DNA of 8,145 bases from an uncultured Collinsella sp. (GTDB lineage: Bacteria > Actinomycetota > Coriobacteriia > Coriobacteriales > Coriobacteriaceae): the NCBI GenBank assembly GCA_958424475.1, contig CATZTY010000039.1, positions 1 to 8,145 of the forward strand, given 5' to 3'. Positions 1-5,257 of the stretch are shown here, one piece after another; position 1 is the stretch's first letter; each line of letters begins with the position of its first letter. Under the pieces are notes generated by a model that was given only the letters and a program-made list of their open reading frames with translations, ran no database searches and had not been told where the DNA came from. The position numbers were made by a program, and so were the translations under genes.

Positions 1-63
1 GCCCGCTGAGCTGGGCCTATGCCGGAATCTCTCCCACAGAAACCACCGAAGAGCCCCTTTTTG
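1..63. other. Left edge flank, no supported gene
   Basis: This is the region just downstream of the ceramidase-like gene. On the minus strand an ATG overlaps the TGA stop of that gene (ATGA), but its frame meets TAG after 16 codons, so it is not a convincing gene start. The other two minus frames stay open to the window edge and show no recognisable start or motif. No convincing hairpin terminator is present, so the operon may continue to the left of the window. Nothing further can be supported. Confidence 0.4.
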
Positions 64-1311
64 TCATGCCGCGTTTAAAGCGGCAAGGATGGTTTGAAGG
101 AGGCGCTCATGGGAACCGGCGGCGAAGCCGGAGTTCATGGCCTCATAGGTGATTTTCTCGTACGCATCGGGGGCCGGCAGATACTTTTGCCCTCCGTTGA
201 CAAGCGTGGCAAAGAGCACGGGGCAGAATCGGGCGGCGCGCACGGCGGCGCCAAACGAGCTCGAAACCTCGGGCTGGATACCAACGAACTCGACATTTCC
301 CAGCCGAAGTAAATAGACCCTCGTACGCTGTTCGCCTGCCGCATGAAACTCATAAGTTCGATGCGGGGCCAATGAGCAGAAGTCGGCGCGCGTCTGGGCG
401 GGCAAAAGGACGTCGACCGTGCGAGCATCGACGCCGATGGCATCGTCCTCACGCGCCGCACGGACGGCCTCAATCAACGCATCGCTCATAGCGCGACCCT
501 GTCGATGCAGCATGCGATATCCACTCTCGTGAGCATCTAACGTTTGCTTCGCCCCGGTCGAATCGAACGCAACGGTTACGGCGCGCTCCGCCGGACTCTG
601 ATCCCCCGCGGCACCGGGTAGCAGCAACACGACTCCGCCCAATTCGCGCTCGAGAGCCATGGCGGCAAAGCCAAAGAGGTCCCCGCTCACCAAGCGCTTC
701 CCCTGAGAATCGTGCGATCCGTCGAGCACGGAAGACTGGACATCAGCCGTCGCAAGCATGGCAACGAGCCCGCCCTCGGCATCCCTCGCGACAAGTATGG
801 GCATCGCGTGGTCGGCAAACCCCTTGGGGTCTACTCCCAGCCACCAGCCGGCCGGCGTCTCAATGTCGCGGTTAACGTTCACAGGACAGTAGCCCTCCGC
901 CGAGGCGAGCGTGACAGAGCGAATGCCCGCAACCGCCTGCTCAACGGCCGCGCGTGTCGCGGCGATGAGCGCGGCACGATAGCGCTCATTTCGATCGCGG
1001 GCATCGGTGTCGGCCAGATGCCCAGGGATGCGCACGTGAGGCGCAGAAAACGTGTGGGTCGGGACCACCCAAGAAAAGGCGCCGTCGCAATTGGAGACAT
1101 CCTTGACAACCTCACGCAGATCGACGAGTAGGGCCGGAGCGATCGAGGTAACCTCAAGTGAAAGGATGCAAGCGCGCCGCCCCATCCCTTCGACCACGAA
1201 GGCACGGGCAAAGATTTCATGACGGAGTGCGTCGAAACCGTCGAACGGCAATACGTCCTCTAAGTTAATGGCCACCCGGGCGGCTCCGGCCTTCATCTCT
1301 CCCTTATCCAT
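64..1311 (-). CDS. Neutral/alkaline ceramidase-like protein (N-terminal domain type), putative hydrolase
   Basis: A 415-residue protein resembling the N-terminal catalytic domain of neutral/alkaline non-lysosomal ceramidases, which are zinc amidases; many short bacterial members have unknown substrates. Family landmarks appear in order: GAARVAI near the N-terminus, PTHTFSAPH at 84-92 (canonical THTHSGP), SGDLFG at 209-214, GAAGDQSP at 233-240, QPEVSSSFG at 346-354 (canonical PGE...G) and NGGQKYLPAPDAYEKITYE at 372-390 (canonical gYlP...Y..YE). H86, E348 and Y377 sit where the family has zinc ligands. The second His of THTH is F88, and the usual ACHP His appears replaced around D190, so zinc binding may be altered. 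No signal peptide is seen, so it is probably cytoplasmic, unlike secreted ceramidases. The ATG is preceded by AAAGGAGG (1321-1328) at 9-nt spacing. It lies 26 bp behind the amidohydrolase gene and is almost certainly co-transcribed with it. True ceramide hydrolysis is doubtful; the fold assignment is fairly secure. Confidence 0.8.
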   Translation of the reverse strand: MDKGEMKAGAARVAINLEDVLPFDGFDALRHEIFARAFVVEGMGRRACILSLEVTSIAPALLVDLREVVKDVSNCDGAFSWVVPTHTFSAPHVRIPGHLADTDARDRNERYRAALIAATRAAVEQAVAGIRSVTLASAEGYCPVNVNRDIETPAGWWLGVDPKGFADHAMPILVARDAEGGLVAMLATADVQSSVLDGSHDSQGKRLVSGDLFGFAAMALERELGGVVLLLPGAAGDQSPAERAVTVAFDSTGAKQTLDAHESGYRMLHRQGRAMSDALIEAVRAAREDDAIGVDARTVDVLLPAQTRADFCSLAPHRTYEFHAAGEQRTRVYLLRLGNVEFVGIQPEVSSSFGAAVRAARFCPVLFATLVNGGQKYLPAPDAYEKITYEAMNSGFAAGSHERLLQTILAALNAA

Positions 1312-1337
1312 GGCGAACGCCCTCCTTTATCTGTCGC

Positions 1338-2372
1338 TCACTCGATGCCGTACAAGCGCTGTGCCGTGCCGCCAAGCATAAGGTCCTTGTCCGTATCACT
1401 TAAATCTGTGGCGCGGACGCAGGCGACACCCCCTGTTAGCCACTCGCGTTTAACGGGATAACTCGTACCAAAGACAATATGGTCTGCACCAAGGACTTCA
1501 ACCGCACAGGCAAGAAGCGTTTCGCCCCAGGGCTGAGCATGGGACATGTCGAAATAGACGTTGTTCTCAAGACGCTTGGAGACCGTCTCGATATCGGCCT
1601 GGAAGCGACCCGAAGCATCAGGGCGCTTGGGACCATGAGGCAGCAGCATCTCCTTGAACGCAAAGTATGCGCCGCCGAGCATGGAGTGGACCATCTTGAT
1701 ATTGGGGTAGCGCTCAAAGAAATCGCCAAAGATCTCTCGGCCGATCGCCGTAGTTTGGTCGACGCAGCGGCCATAAGAGCGGCGAAGGTTGTCGTACGCG
1801 AGAAGCGATTCGTTCTCGACCGGCACGGGAACATGGTGCACGTAAACGGTGACATGGCGTTCGTTCAGGTGCTCGAAAAAGCTCGAGAAGACCTGGTCGT
1901 CGAGATAGCGCTTACCGTAGTGAGCGCAGAGCTGCACACCCGCAAAACCATCGTCGAGCCTGCGATCGAGCTCCTCCAAATTCGCTTTGGTGCCAAAGGG
2001 CGGCACAGCGACAAGCGGAATCAGACGGCCACTTGACGCCTTCGCGTCAGCAGCCATACCGTCGTTGAAACGCCGGCACATCTCGAGCGACATCCACTCG
2101 TGACAACCGGGGAGCTTGAGGATCGCCTTGTCGACCCCCGCCTCATCCATATCGGCCAAGCGCTTCTCGAGGGTGTAGTCGCCCTCAATGTAGTTAAGAC
2201 CCGGAGAACCGGCGGGCATCTCGATCACGATCTGTCGTTTGCCAGCGGAATTCATGGTTAGATAGCCTTCGGTGTCATAGGCGCGGGGTACCTCGGCCAA
2301 AAACTGTTCGCAGAGCGTCTCGTCATGAAAGATGTGCTCGTCGAACCAGTAGGAATTTGCATCGATAATCAT
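1338..2372 (-). CDS. Amidohydrolase-2 (ACMSD-like) family protein with degenerate metal site
   Basis: A 344-residue TIM-barrel amidohydrolase of the amidohydrolase_2/ACMSD group (decarboxylases and hydrolases such as ACMSD and resorcylate decarboxylases). Supporting landmarks are the N-terminal barrel strand MIIDANSYWF (1-10), MDEAGVDKAIL (75-85), GFAGVQL (142-148), VYVHH (176-180), YPNIKMVHSMLGG (222-234), NVYFDMS (271-277), the late strand HIVFGTSYP (298-306) and the C-terminal GTAQRLYGI (335-343). H179/H180 and H229 match metal or catalytic histidines. However, the usual D-x-H-x-H start is D4-A-N6-S-Y8, and the usual Asp of FG[ST]DYP is S304. The length is normal for the family. The ATG has GAAAGGCGG upstream (2382-2390). 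It is the first gene of an apparent two-gene operon with the ceramidase-like gene, behind a promoter at 2405-2434. Family placement is solid; substrate, and whether it is an enzyme at all, are unknown. Confidence 0.85.
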   Translation of the reverse strand: MIIDANSYWFDEHIFHDETLCEQFLAEVPRAYDTEGYLTMNSAGKRQIVIEMPAGSPGLNYIEGDYTLEKRLADMDEAGVDKAILKLPGCHEWMSLEMCRRFNDGMAADAKASSGRLIPLVAVPPFGTKANLEELDRRLDDGFAGVQLCAHYGKRYLDDQVFSSFFEHLNERHVTVYVHHVPVPVENESLLAYDNLRRSYGRCVDQTTAIGREIFGDFFERYPNIKMVHSMLGGAYFAFKEMLLPHGPKRPDASGRFQADIETVSKRLENNVYFDMSHAQPWGETLLACAVEVLGADHIVFGTSYPVKREWLTGGVACVRATDLSDTDKDLMLGGTAQRLYGIE

Positions 2373-2404
2373 TGGTTGGAACCGCCTTTCATCTTGTTGA
2401 AAAC

Positions 2405-2434
2405 ATTCTAGAAAAGCAGGTACCCGGACATCAA
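2405..2434 (-). promoter_or_regulatory. Probable sigma-70-type promoter of the amidohydrolase operon
   Basis: On the minus strand there is TTGATG (2434-2429) as -35, an 18-bp spacer, and TAGAAT (2410-2405) as -10. Transcription would begin near 2398, giving a leader of about 25 nt that contains the ribosome binding site at 2382-2390. The hexamers match consensus at four of six and five of six positions. An inverted repeat sits just upstream. Confidence 0.55.
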
Positions 2435-2453
2435 TTCCAGCTTAAGCCCACTG

Positions 2454-2470
2454 TATTCCATTTTGGAATA
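2454..2470. promoter_or_regulatory. Inverted repeat TATTCCA-N3-TGGAATA, probable activator or repressor site
   Basis: A perfect 7-bp inverted repeat (arms 2454-2460 and 2464-2470, 3-bp centre TTT) lies upstream of the predicted -35 of the amidohydrolase operon, centred about 64 bp before the predicted transcription start. A further half site, TGGAATT on the minus strand (2439-2433), overlaps the -35 and begins 21 bp after the nearer arm, about two helical turns. This looks like an operator for a dimeric regulator. The regulator is unknown and not obviously encoded next to it. Confidence 0.5.
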
Positions 2471-2540
2471 GAACTTACCGCTCACACGCGAACCTCGCCC
2501 GCTCAACGAGACAAGCGCTAACAGCACGGGCTTAGACAGA

Positions 2541-2577
2541 AAACGGTCGGCCCGCATCCGTTGCGGGCCGACCGTTT
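2541..2577 (-). terminator. Rho-independent terminator of the xre-alaA gene
   Basis: A perfect 15-bp stem (arms 2541-2555 and 2563-2577, AAACGGTCGGCCCGC and its complement) has a 7-nt loop. It lies 21 bp beyond the stop codon of the aminotransferase gene. Read on the minus strand, the GC-rich stem ends in GTTTTCTGT, a short U-rich tail. It separates this gene from the amidohydrolase operon downstream. The symmetric stem would also hinder transcription from the other side. Confidence 0.85.
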
Positions 2578-2598
2578 CATTACAGTCTACCTTTGCCG

Positions 2599-4119
2599 TT
2601 ACGCCTGGCGGTAGTGATCGAAGAAATCGGCGAGGTCTTCGAGGGACTCTTTGAGCACTTCCATGCGCGGCAGGTACACGATGCGGAAGTGATCGGGCTC
2701 GGCCCAGTTAAAGCCGCCGCCGCGCGTGATCAGAATCTTCTTCTCGTGCAGCAGGTCGAGGGCAAACTGCTCGTCATCGGTGATGTTGAACTTCTTCACA
2801 TCCATCTTGGGGAAGATGTAGAACGCTGCACGCGGCTTAACCACCGAGATGCCGTCAATCTTGTTGAGCGCCTCATACACAAAGTTGCGCTGCTCGTAGA
2901 CACGGCCGCCGGGACGGATGTAGTCGTTAACGGACTGATGGCCACCGAGTGCCGTCTGAACGATCGACTGAGCCGGCACGTTGGAACACAGACGCATGTT
3001 AGAGAGCATGTTGATGCCCATGATGAAGTCGCTCATGCAGCGCTGGTTGCCCGAAAGCACCATCCAGCCAATGCGATAGCCCGCGATCATGTGCGACTTG
3101 GAAAGGCCGCTAAAGGTGACACAGGGCAGATCGGGGGCGAGCGAGGCAATCGAGACGTGCTCGTAGCCGTCCATGCACAGGCGGTCGTAGATCTCATCGG
3201 CAAAGATCATCAGCTGATGCCTGCGTGCAATCTCGACGATGCCCTCGAGCACCTCGCGCGGATAGACAGAACCCGTGGGGTTGTTGGGGTTGATGATGAC
3301 GAGGGCTTTGGTCGCGCTCGTAATCTTGGACTCCATATCCTCCAGGTCGGGATACCAATCCGCCTGCTCATCGCACAGATAATGTACGGGATGACCGCCG
3401 GCAAGGGTTGCACACGCCGTCCAGAGCGGATAGTCGGGGCTGGGGATCAGAATCTCATCGCCGTTGTCGAGCAGCGCGTTCATCGAAAGCTGAATGAGCT
3501 CGGACACGCCGTTGCCCGTGTAGATATGCTCCATCTGAACGTTGGGCAGGCCCTTGATCTGCGAATACTGCATGATTGCCTTGCGCGCGGAGAACAGGCC
3601 ACGCGAGTTGGAATAGCCTTCGCAGTCGGGCAGCTGCTGGCGCATGTCCTTGATGACCTCATCGGGTGTGCGGAAACCGAAGGGCGCCGGGTTGCCGATA
3701 TTGAGCTTGAGGATGCGCTCGCCCTCGTCCTCCATACGGGCGGCCTCGTCGACGACGGGACCGCGCACGTCATACAGGACGTTGTCGAGTTTGGTGGATT
3801 TAGAAAAAGTACGCATGGTGGTGCTCCTTGCAATTTGAGCTGAGGGATGGGGTTCGGGCTTGGAATCGTTGAGAGGCGATGATGTCTCGCCTTGATCGGC
3901 GTCACCGGCAAGCAGCCAGGTAACATCGACCTCCAAAATGCGGGCGAGCAGCTCTGCCACATCGCGCCGCGGGATCGTCTTGCCGCTCACATATTGGCTC
4001 ATCTGACTCTTGCCGAGTTTTTTGCCGAGCATCTCCGATGCACGAATCACGTCCGACTGTCGAACATCGCGATCGGACATAGCCTGTCGCAGGCGATCGC
4101 TGAACGTCTCTTGGGCCAC
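2599..4119 (-). CDS. alaA: XRE-type DNA-binding domain fused to AlaA-type alanine aminotransferase
   Basis: A fused 506-residue protein. Residues about 5-72 form an XRE/Cro helix-turn-helix (FSDRLRQAM, QSDVIRAS, LGKSQMSQYVSGKTIP). A polar linker rich in Ser, Pro and Asn (about 74-100) follows. Residues 102-506 are a full fold-type I PLP aminotransferase closely resembling E. coli AlaA, the glutamate-pyruvate transaminase that makes alanine: KLDNVLYDVRGPV, LKLNIGNPAPFGF, GNGVSEL, PDYPLWTA, NPNNPTG (277-283), DEIYD (308-312), the PLP lysine K341 in SGLSKS, and substrate-carboxylate Arg R479 in DHFRIVYLP. The GTG at 4117-4119 is chosen because AAGGAGG (4125-4131) precedes it by 5 nt; an upstream in-frame ATG at 4170 lies inside the repeat array and has no ribosome binding site. 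A second start at 3816 would give a 405-residue enzyme without the DNA-binding part. The gene is flanked by an operator-like array and a strong terminator. AlaA-type function is very likely; DNA binding and self-regulation are inferred. Confidence 0.9.
   Translation of the reverse strand: MAQETFSDRLRQAMSDRDVRQSDVIRASEMLGKKLGKSQMSQYVSGKTIPRRDVAELLARILEVDVTWLLAGDADQGETSSPLNDSKPEPHPSAQIARSTTMRTFSKSTKLDNVLYDVRGPVVDEAARMEDEGERILKLNIGNPAPFGFRTPDEVIKDMRQQLPDCEGYSNSRGLFSARKAIMQYSQIKGLPNVQMEHIYTGNGVSELIQLSMNALLDNGDEILIPSPDYPLWTACATLAGGHPVHYLCDEQADWYPDLEDMESKITSATKALVIINPNNPTGSVYPREVLEGIVEIARRHQLMIFADEIYDRLCMDGYEHVSIASLAPDLPCVTFSGLSKSHMIAGYRIGWMVLSGNQRCMSDFIMGINMLSNMRLCSNVPAQSIVQTALGGHQSVNDYIRPGGRVYEQRNFVYEALNKIDGISVVKPRAAFYIFPKMDVKKFNITDDEQFALDLLHEKKILITRGGGFNWAEPDHFRIVYLPRMEVLKESLEDLADFFDHYRQA
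3814..3829 (-). promoter_or_regulatory. Internal ribosome binding site and ATG at the domain junction of xre-alaA
   Basis: Inside the fused gene, AAGGAG (3829-3824, minus strand) is followed after 7 nt by an in-frame ATG (3816-3814). Translation from here gives MRTFSKSTKLDNVLYDVRG..., 405 residues, exactly a standalone AlaA-sized enzyme that begins where single-domain AlaA proteins begin. This suggests two products from one frame, or a relic of an ancestral separate gene joined to the DNA-binding domain. Use in the cell is inferred. Confidence 0.55.
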
Positions 4120-4131
4120 TAGAACCTCCTT
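4117..4131 (-). promoter_or_regulatory. Ribosome binding site that sets the GTG start of xre-alaA
   Basis: AAGGAGG (4131-4125 on the minus strand) stands 5 nt before GTG GCC CAA GAG. It places the true start 17 codons inside the longest open frame. The residues upstream of it are encoded by the AT-rich operator repeats and do not resemble an XRE domain. Confidence 0.8.
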
Positions 4132-4137
4132 GCTGGC

Positions 4138-4222
4138 AAAGTTCAATTTATAGAACACGAATTGAACCAAAGTTCAATTTAGGCAGCAGTATAGCGCGGC
4201 ACATTATCCGAAAGTTCAATTT
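4138..4222. promoter_or_regulatory. Operator array: three AAAGTTCAATTT repeats plus one inverted half site
   Basis: The 12-mer AAAGTTCAATTT occurs exactly at 4138-4149, 4169-4180 and 4211-4222. The starts are 31 and 42 bp apart, close to three and four DNA turns. An inverted copy AATTGAAC (4160-4167) forms a perfect 8-4-8 palindrome with the middle repeat (GTTCAATT 4172-4179) and an 8-11-8 palindrome with the first. The array lies immediately upstream of the xre-alaA start. Possible -10 elements on the minus strand are TATAAA (4152-4147) and TATACT (4193-4188); each repeat also contains TTGAAC, a -35-like hexamer on that strand. The natural reading is autoregulation by the XRE domain; this is inferred. 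Confidence 0.65.
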
Positions 4223-4281
4223 CACAAGAAAATGTACCGAGCCTCGAGAATTGTCCCAAAGTAGACAACAGGTACGCGCTT
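4223..4281. other. Spacer behind the LysR gene, no clear terminator
   Basis: This short stretch follows the TAA of the LysR gene. Only a weak 5-bp stem (TTGTC/GACAA on the minus strand, about 4252-4269) is visible, so read-through from the LysR gene into xre-alaA cannot be excluded. Confidence 0.35.
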
Positions 4282-5139
4282 TTAGAGATATTCAAGGAAA
4301 CGAGCCGCCGCAAGCGAAACGTCAGCGGTGCGGTATATGGCGTTGATCTGCCGATGAGGATGTCCCTCGAGCGGGCGCACGGCAACATCGAACTGGCAGC
4401 GGCGCAAGATGAGCGCCGGAAGAATGCTCACGCCCAGGCCGTCCTCGACCATAGCCATAATCGCATAGTCATCCCAAGTCGACAGCTTGGAGCACACCGT
4501 CAGCCCCGCCCGACGGAACAGCGGCGTAATCTCATCATCGGTGCCGCGTTCTAGCAGAATAAACTGCTCGTTGGCTAAATCGGCAAGAGAGACGACCTCC
4601 GCCGTGGCAAGCAAAGAGTCTGCCGGCACTACCGCCATCAACTCGTCGCGCACCAAAGACCGCGATGTCATGCCATTTTCTCGAGGCTCATACGGGATAA
4701 AGCCCAGATCGCAGCGGCCCTCTGCCACCCATTGTTCAATCTCTGAGTAATCACCCATCAGCAACTCATAATCGACGTCCGGATGATCGGCACGAAAGCG
4801 CGCAATCACCGGCGGCAGCACGTGGGTCGCCACGCTCGAAAACGTACCGATGCAGATTTTGCCGCGCATGAGCCCGCGCATCTCATCCACCCGTCGCTGC
4901 AAGCGAGTGAATTCCTCGCAGAGCGCCTCGATAGCCGGCATGACCTGCCGCCCGTCGGCAGAAAGCACTACGCCCTCGCGACTGCGGTCGAGCACCTTAA
5001 AGCCCCAATCGGCCTCAAGATCGGCCACCATGCGGCTCACGCCCGACTGCGAATAGCTCAGGCGCTCGGCAGCACGCGTAAAGCTTCCGGCGCGCACCGT
5101 CTCCAGCAGCGCCTGCATCTTTTGAATATTCGTTTCCAC
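4282..5139 (-). CDS. LysR-family transcriptional regulator
   Basis: A 285-residue LysR-type regulator. Residues 1-60 carry the winged helix-turn-helix (IQKMQALLETVRAGSFTRAAERLSYSQSGVSRMVADLE), followed by a linker helix (about 64-92) and a periplasmic-binding-protein-like effector domain (about 93-285) with typical strands GKICIGTF, DYELLMGD, GRCDLGFIPY and the MVEDGLGVSILP segment. The length is slightly short but normal. The GTG at 5137-5139 is chosen because GGAGG (5146-5150) lies 6 nt upstream; the ATG at 5160 has no ribosome binding site and overlaps that signal. The gene is divergent from the EamA transporter, a classic LysR arrangement, and a T-N11-A box lies in the shared gap. A perfect TATAAT (minus strand, 5190-5185) is a likely -10 for this gene, although its -35 is weak. 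The ligand is unknown, probably the compound exported by the neighbour. Confidence 0.9.
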   Translation of the reverse strand: METNIQKMQALLETVRAGSFTRAAERLSYSQSGVSRMVADLEADWGFKVLDRSREGVVLSADGRQVMPAIEALCEEFTRLQRRVDEMRGLMRGKICIGTFSSVATHVLPPVIARFRADHPDVDYELLMGDYSEIEQWVAEGRCDLGFIPYEPRENGMTSRSLVRDELMAVVPADSLLATAEVVSLADLANEQFILLERGTDDEITPLFRRAGLTVCSKLSTWDDYAIMAMVEDGLGVSILPALILRRCQFDVAVRPLEGHPHRQINAIYRTADVSLAAARFLEYL

Positions 5140-5150
5140 GGCGCCCCTCC
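5137..5150 (-). promoter_or_regulatory. Ribosome binding site that sets the GTG start of the LysR gene
   Basis: GGAGG (5150-5146, minus strand) precedes GTG GAA ACG AAT ATT by 6 nt. The resulting N-terminus, VETNIQKMQALLETV, is the usual LysR beginning. The 7-codon extension to the ATG at 5160 reads through the ribosome binding site itself. Confidence 0.75.
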
Positions 5151-5184
5151 ACCTTTGCATGAGTTTTTGTCATGTTATCTATGC

Positions 5185-5190
5185 ATTATA
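5185..5190 (-). promoter_or_regulatory. Candidate -10 element of the LysR gene
   Basis: The minus strand reads TATAAT, a perfect -10 hexamer, about 46 bp before the GTG start, which would place the transcript start near 5178. No good -35 is found 16-18 bp upstream. The T-N11-A box is centred about 42 bp before this start, consistent with autoregulation. Confidence 0.4.
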
Positions 5191-5212
5191 TTCGCTTTTC
5201 TTCTAAAACCAG

Positions 5213-5227
5213 TTCACCCATAGTGAA
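5213..5227. promoter_or_regulatory. LysR box TTCAC-N5-GTGAA between the LysR and EamA genes
   Basis: A perfect 5-bp inverted repeat contains the T-N11-A core (T5214, A5226) typical of LysR-type recognition sites. It lies 30 bp before the EamA start codon. This is close for classic activation at -65, so it could overlap the exporter's promoter. The site is seen directly; binding is inferred. Confidence 0.5.
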
Positions 5228-5257
5228 GATGCTCAGATATAGAGGGGATGTCAGCGC

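Noticed and set aside
69..85. GCCGC/GCGGC stem at the end of the ceramidase-like gene
   Set aside because: It is only 5 bp, lies within coding sequence, and is not followed by a good U-tract on the transcribed strand; too weak to call a terminator.
2593..3843. Plus-strand 416-codon open frame
   Set aside because: It is antisense to a clear AlaA enzyme, has no ribosome binding site or recognisable domain, and is rich in residues produced by the reverse of GC-biased codons.
4120..4170. Upstream ATG extension of xre-alaA (17 extra codons)
   Set aside because: The ATG lies in the AAAGTTCAATTT operator array and has no ribosome binding site, while the GTG at 4119 has a perfect AAGGAGG at 5-nt spacing.
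4179..4388. Minus-strand 69-codon frame over the operator region and LysR 3' end
   Set aside because: It overlaps the LysR coding end in another frame, lacks a ribosome binding site and has no recognisable protein features.
5140..5160. ATG start of the LysR gene at 5160
   Set aside because: There is no ribosome binding site before it, and its first codons overlap the GGAGG that serves the GTG at 5139.
5236..5241. GATATA as -10 of the EamA gene
   Set aside because: It pairs with TTCACC at 17 bp, but the transcript would start after the ribosome binding site, so it cannot serve this gene.
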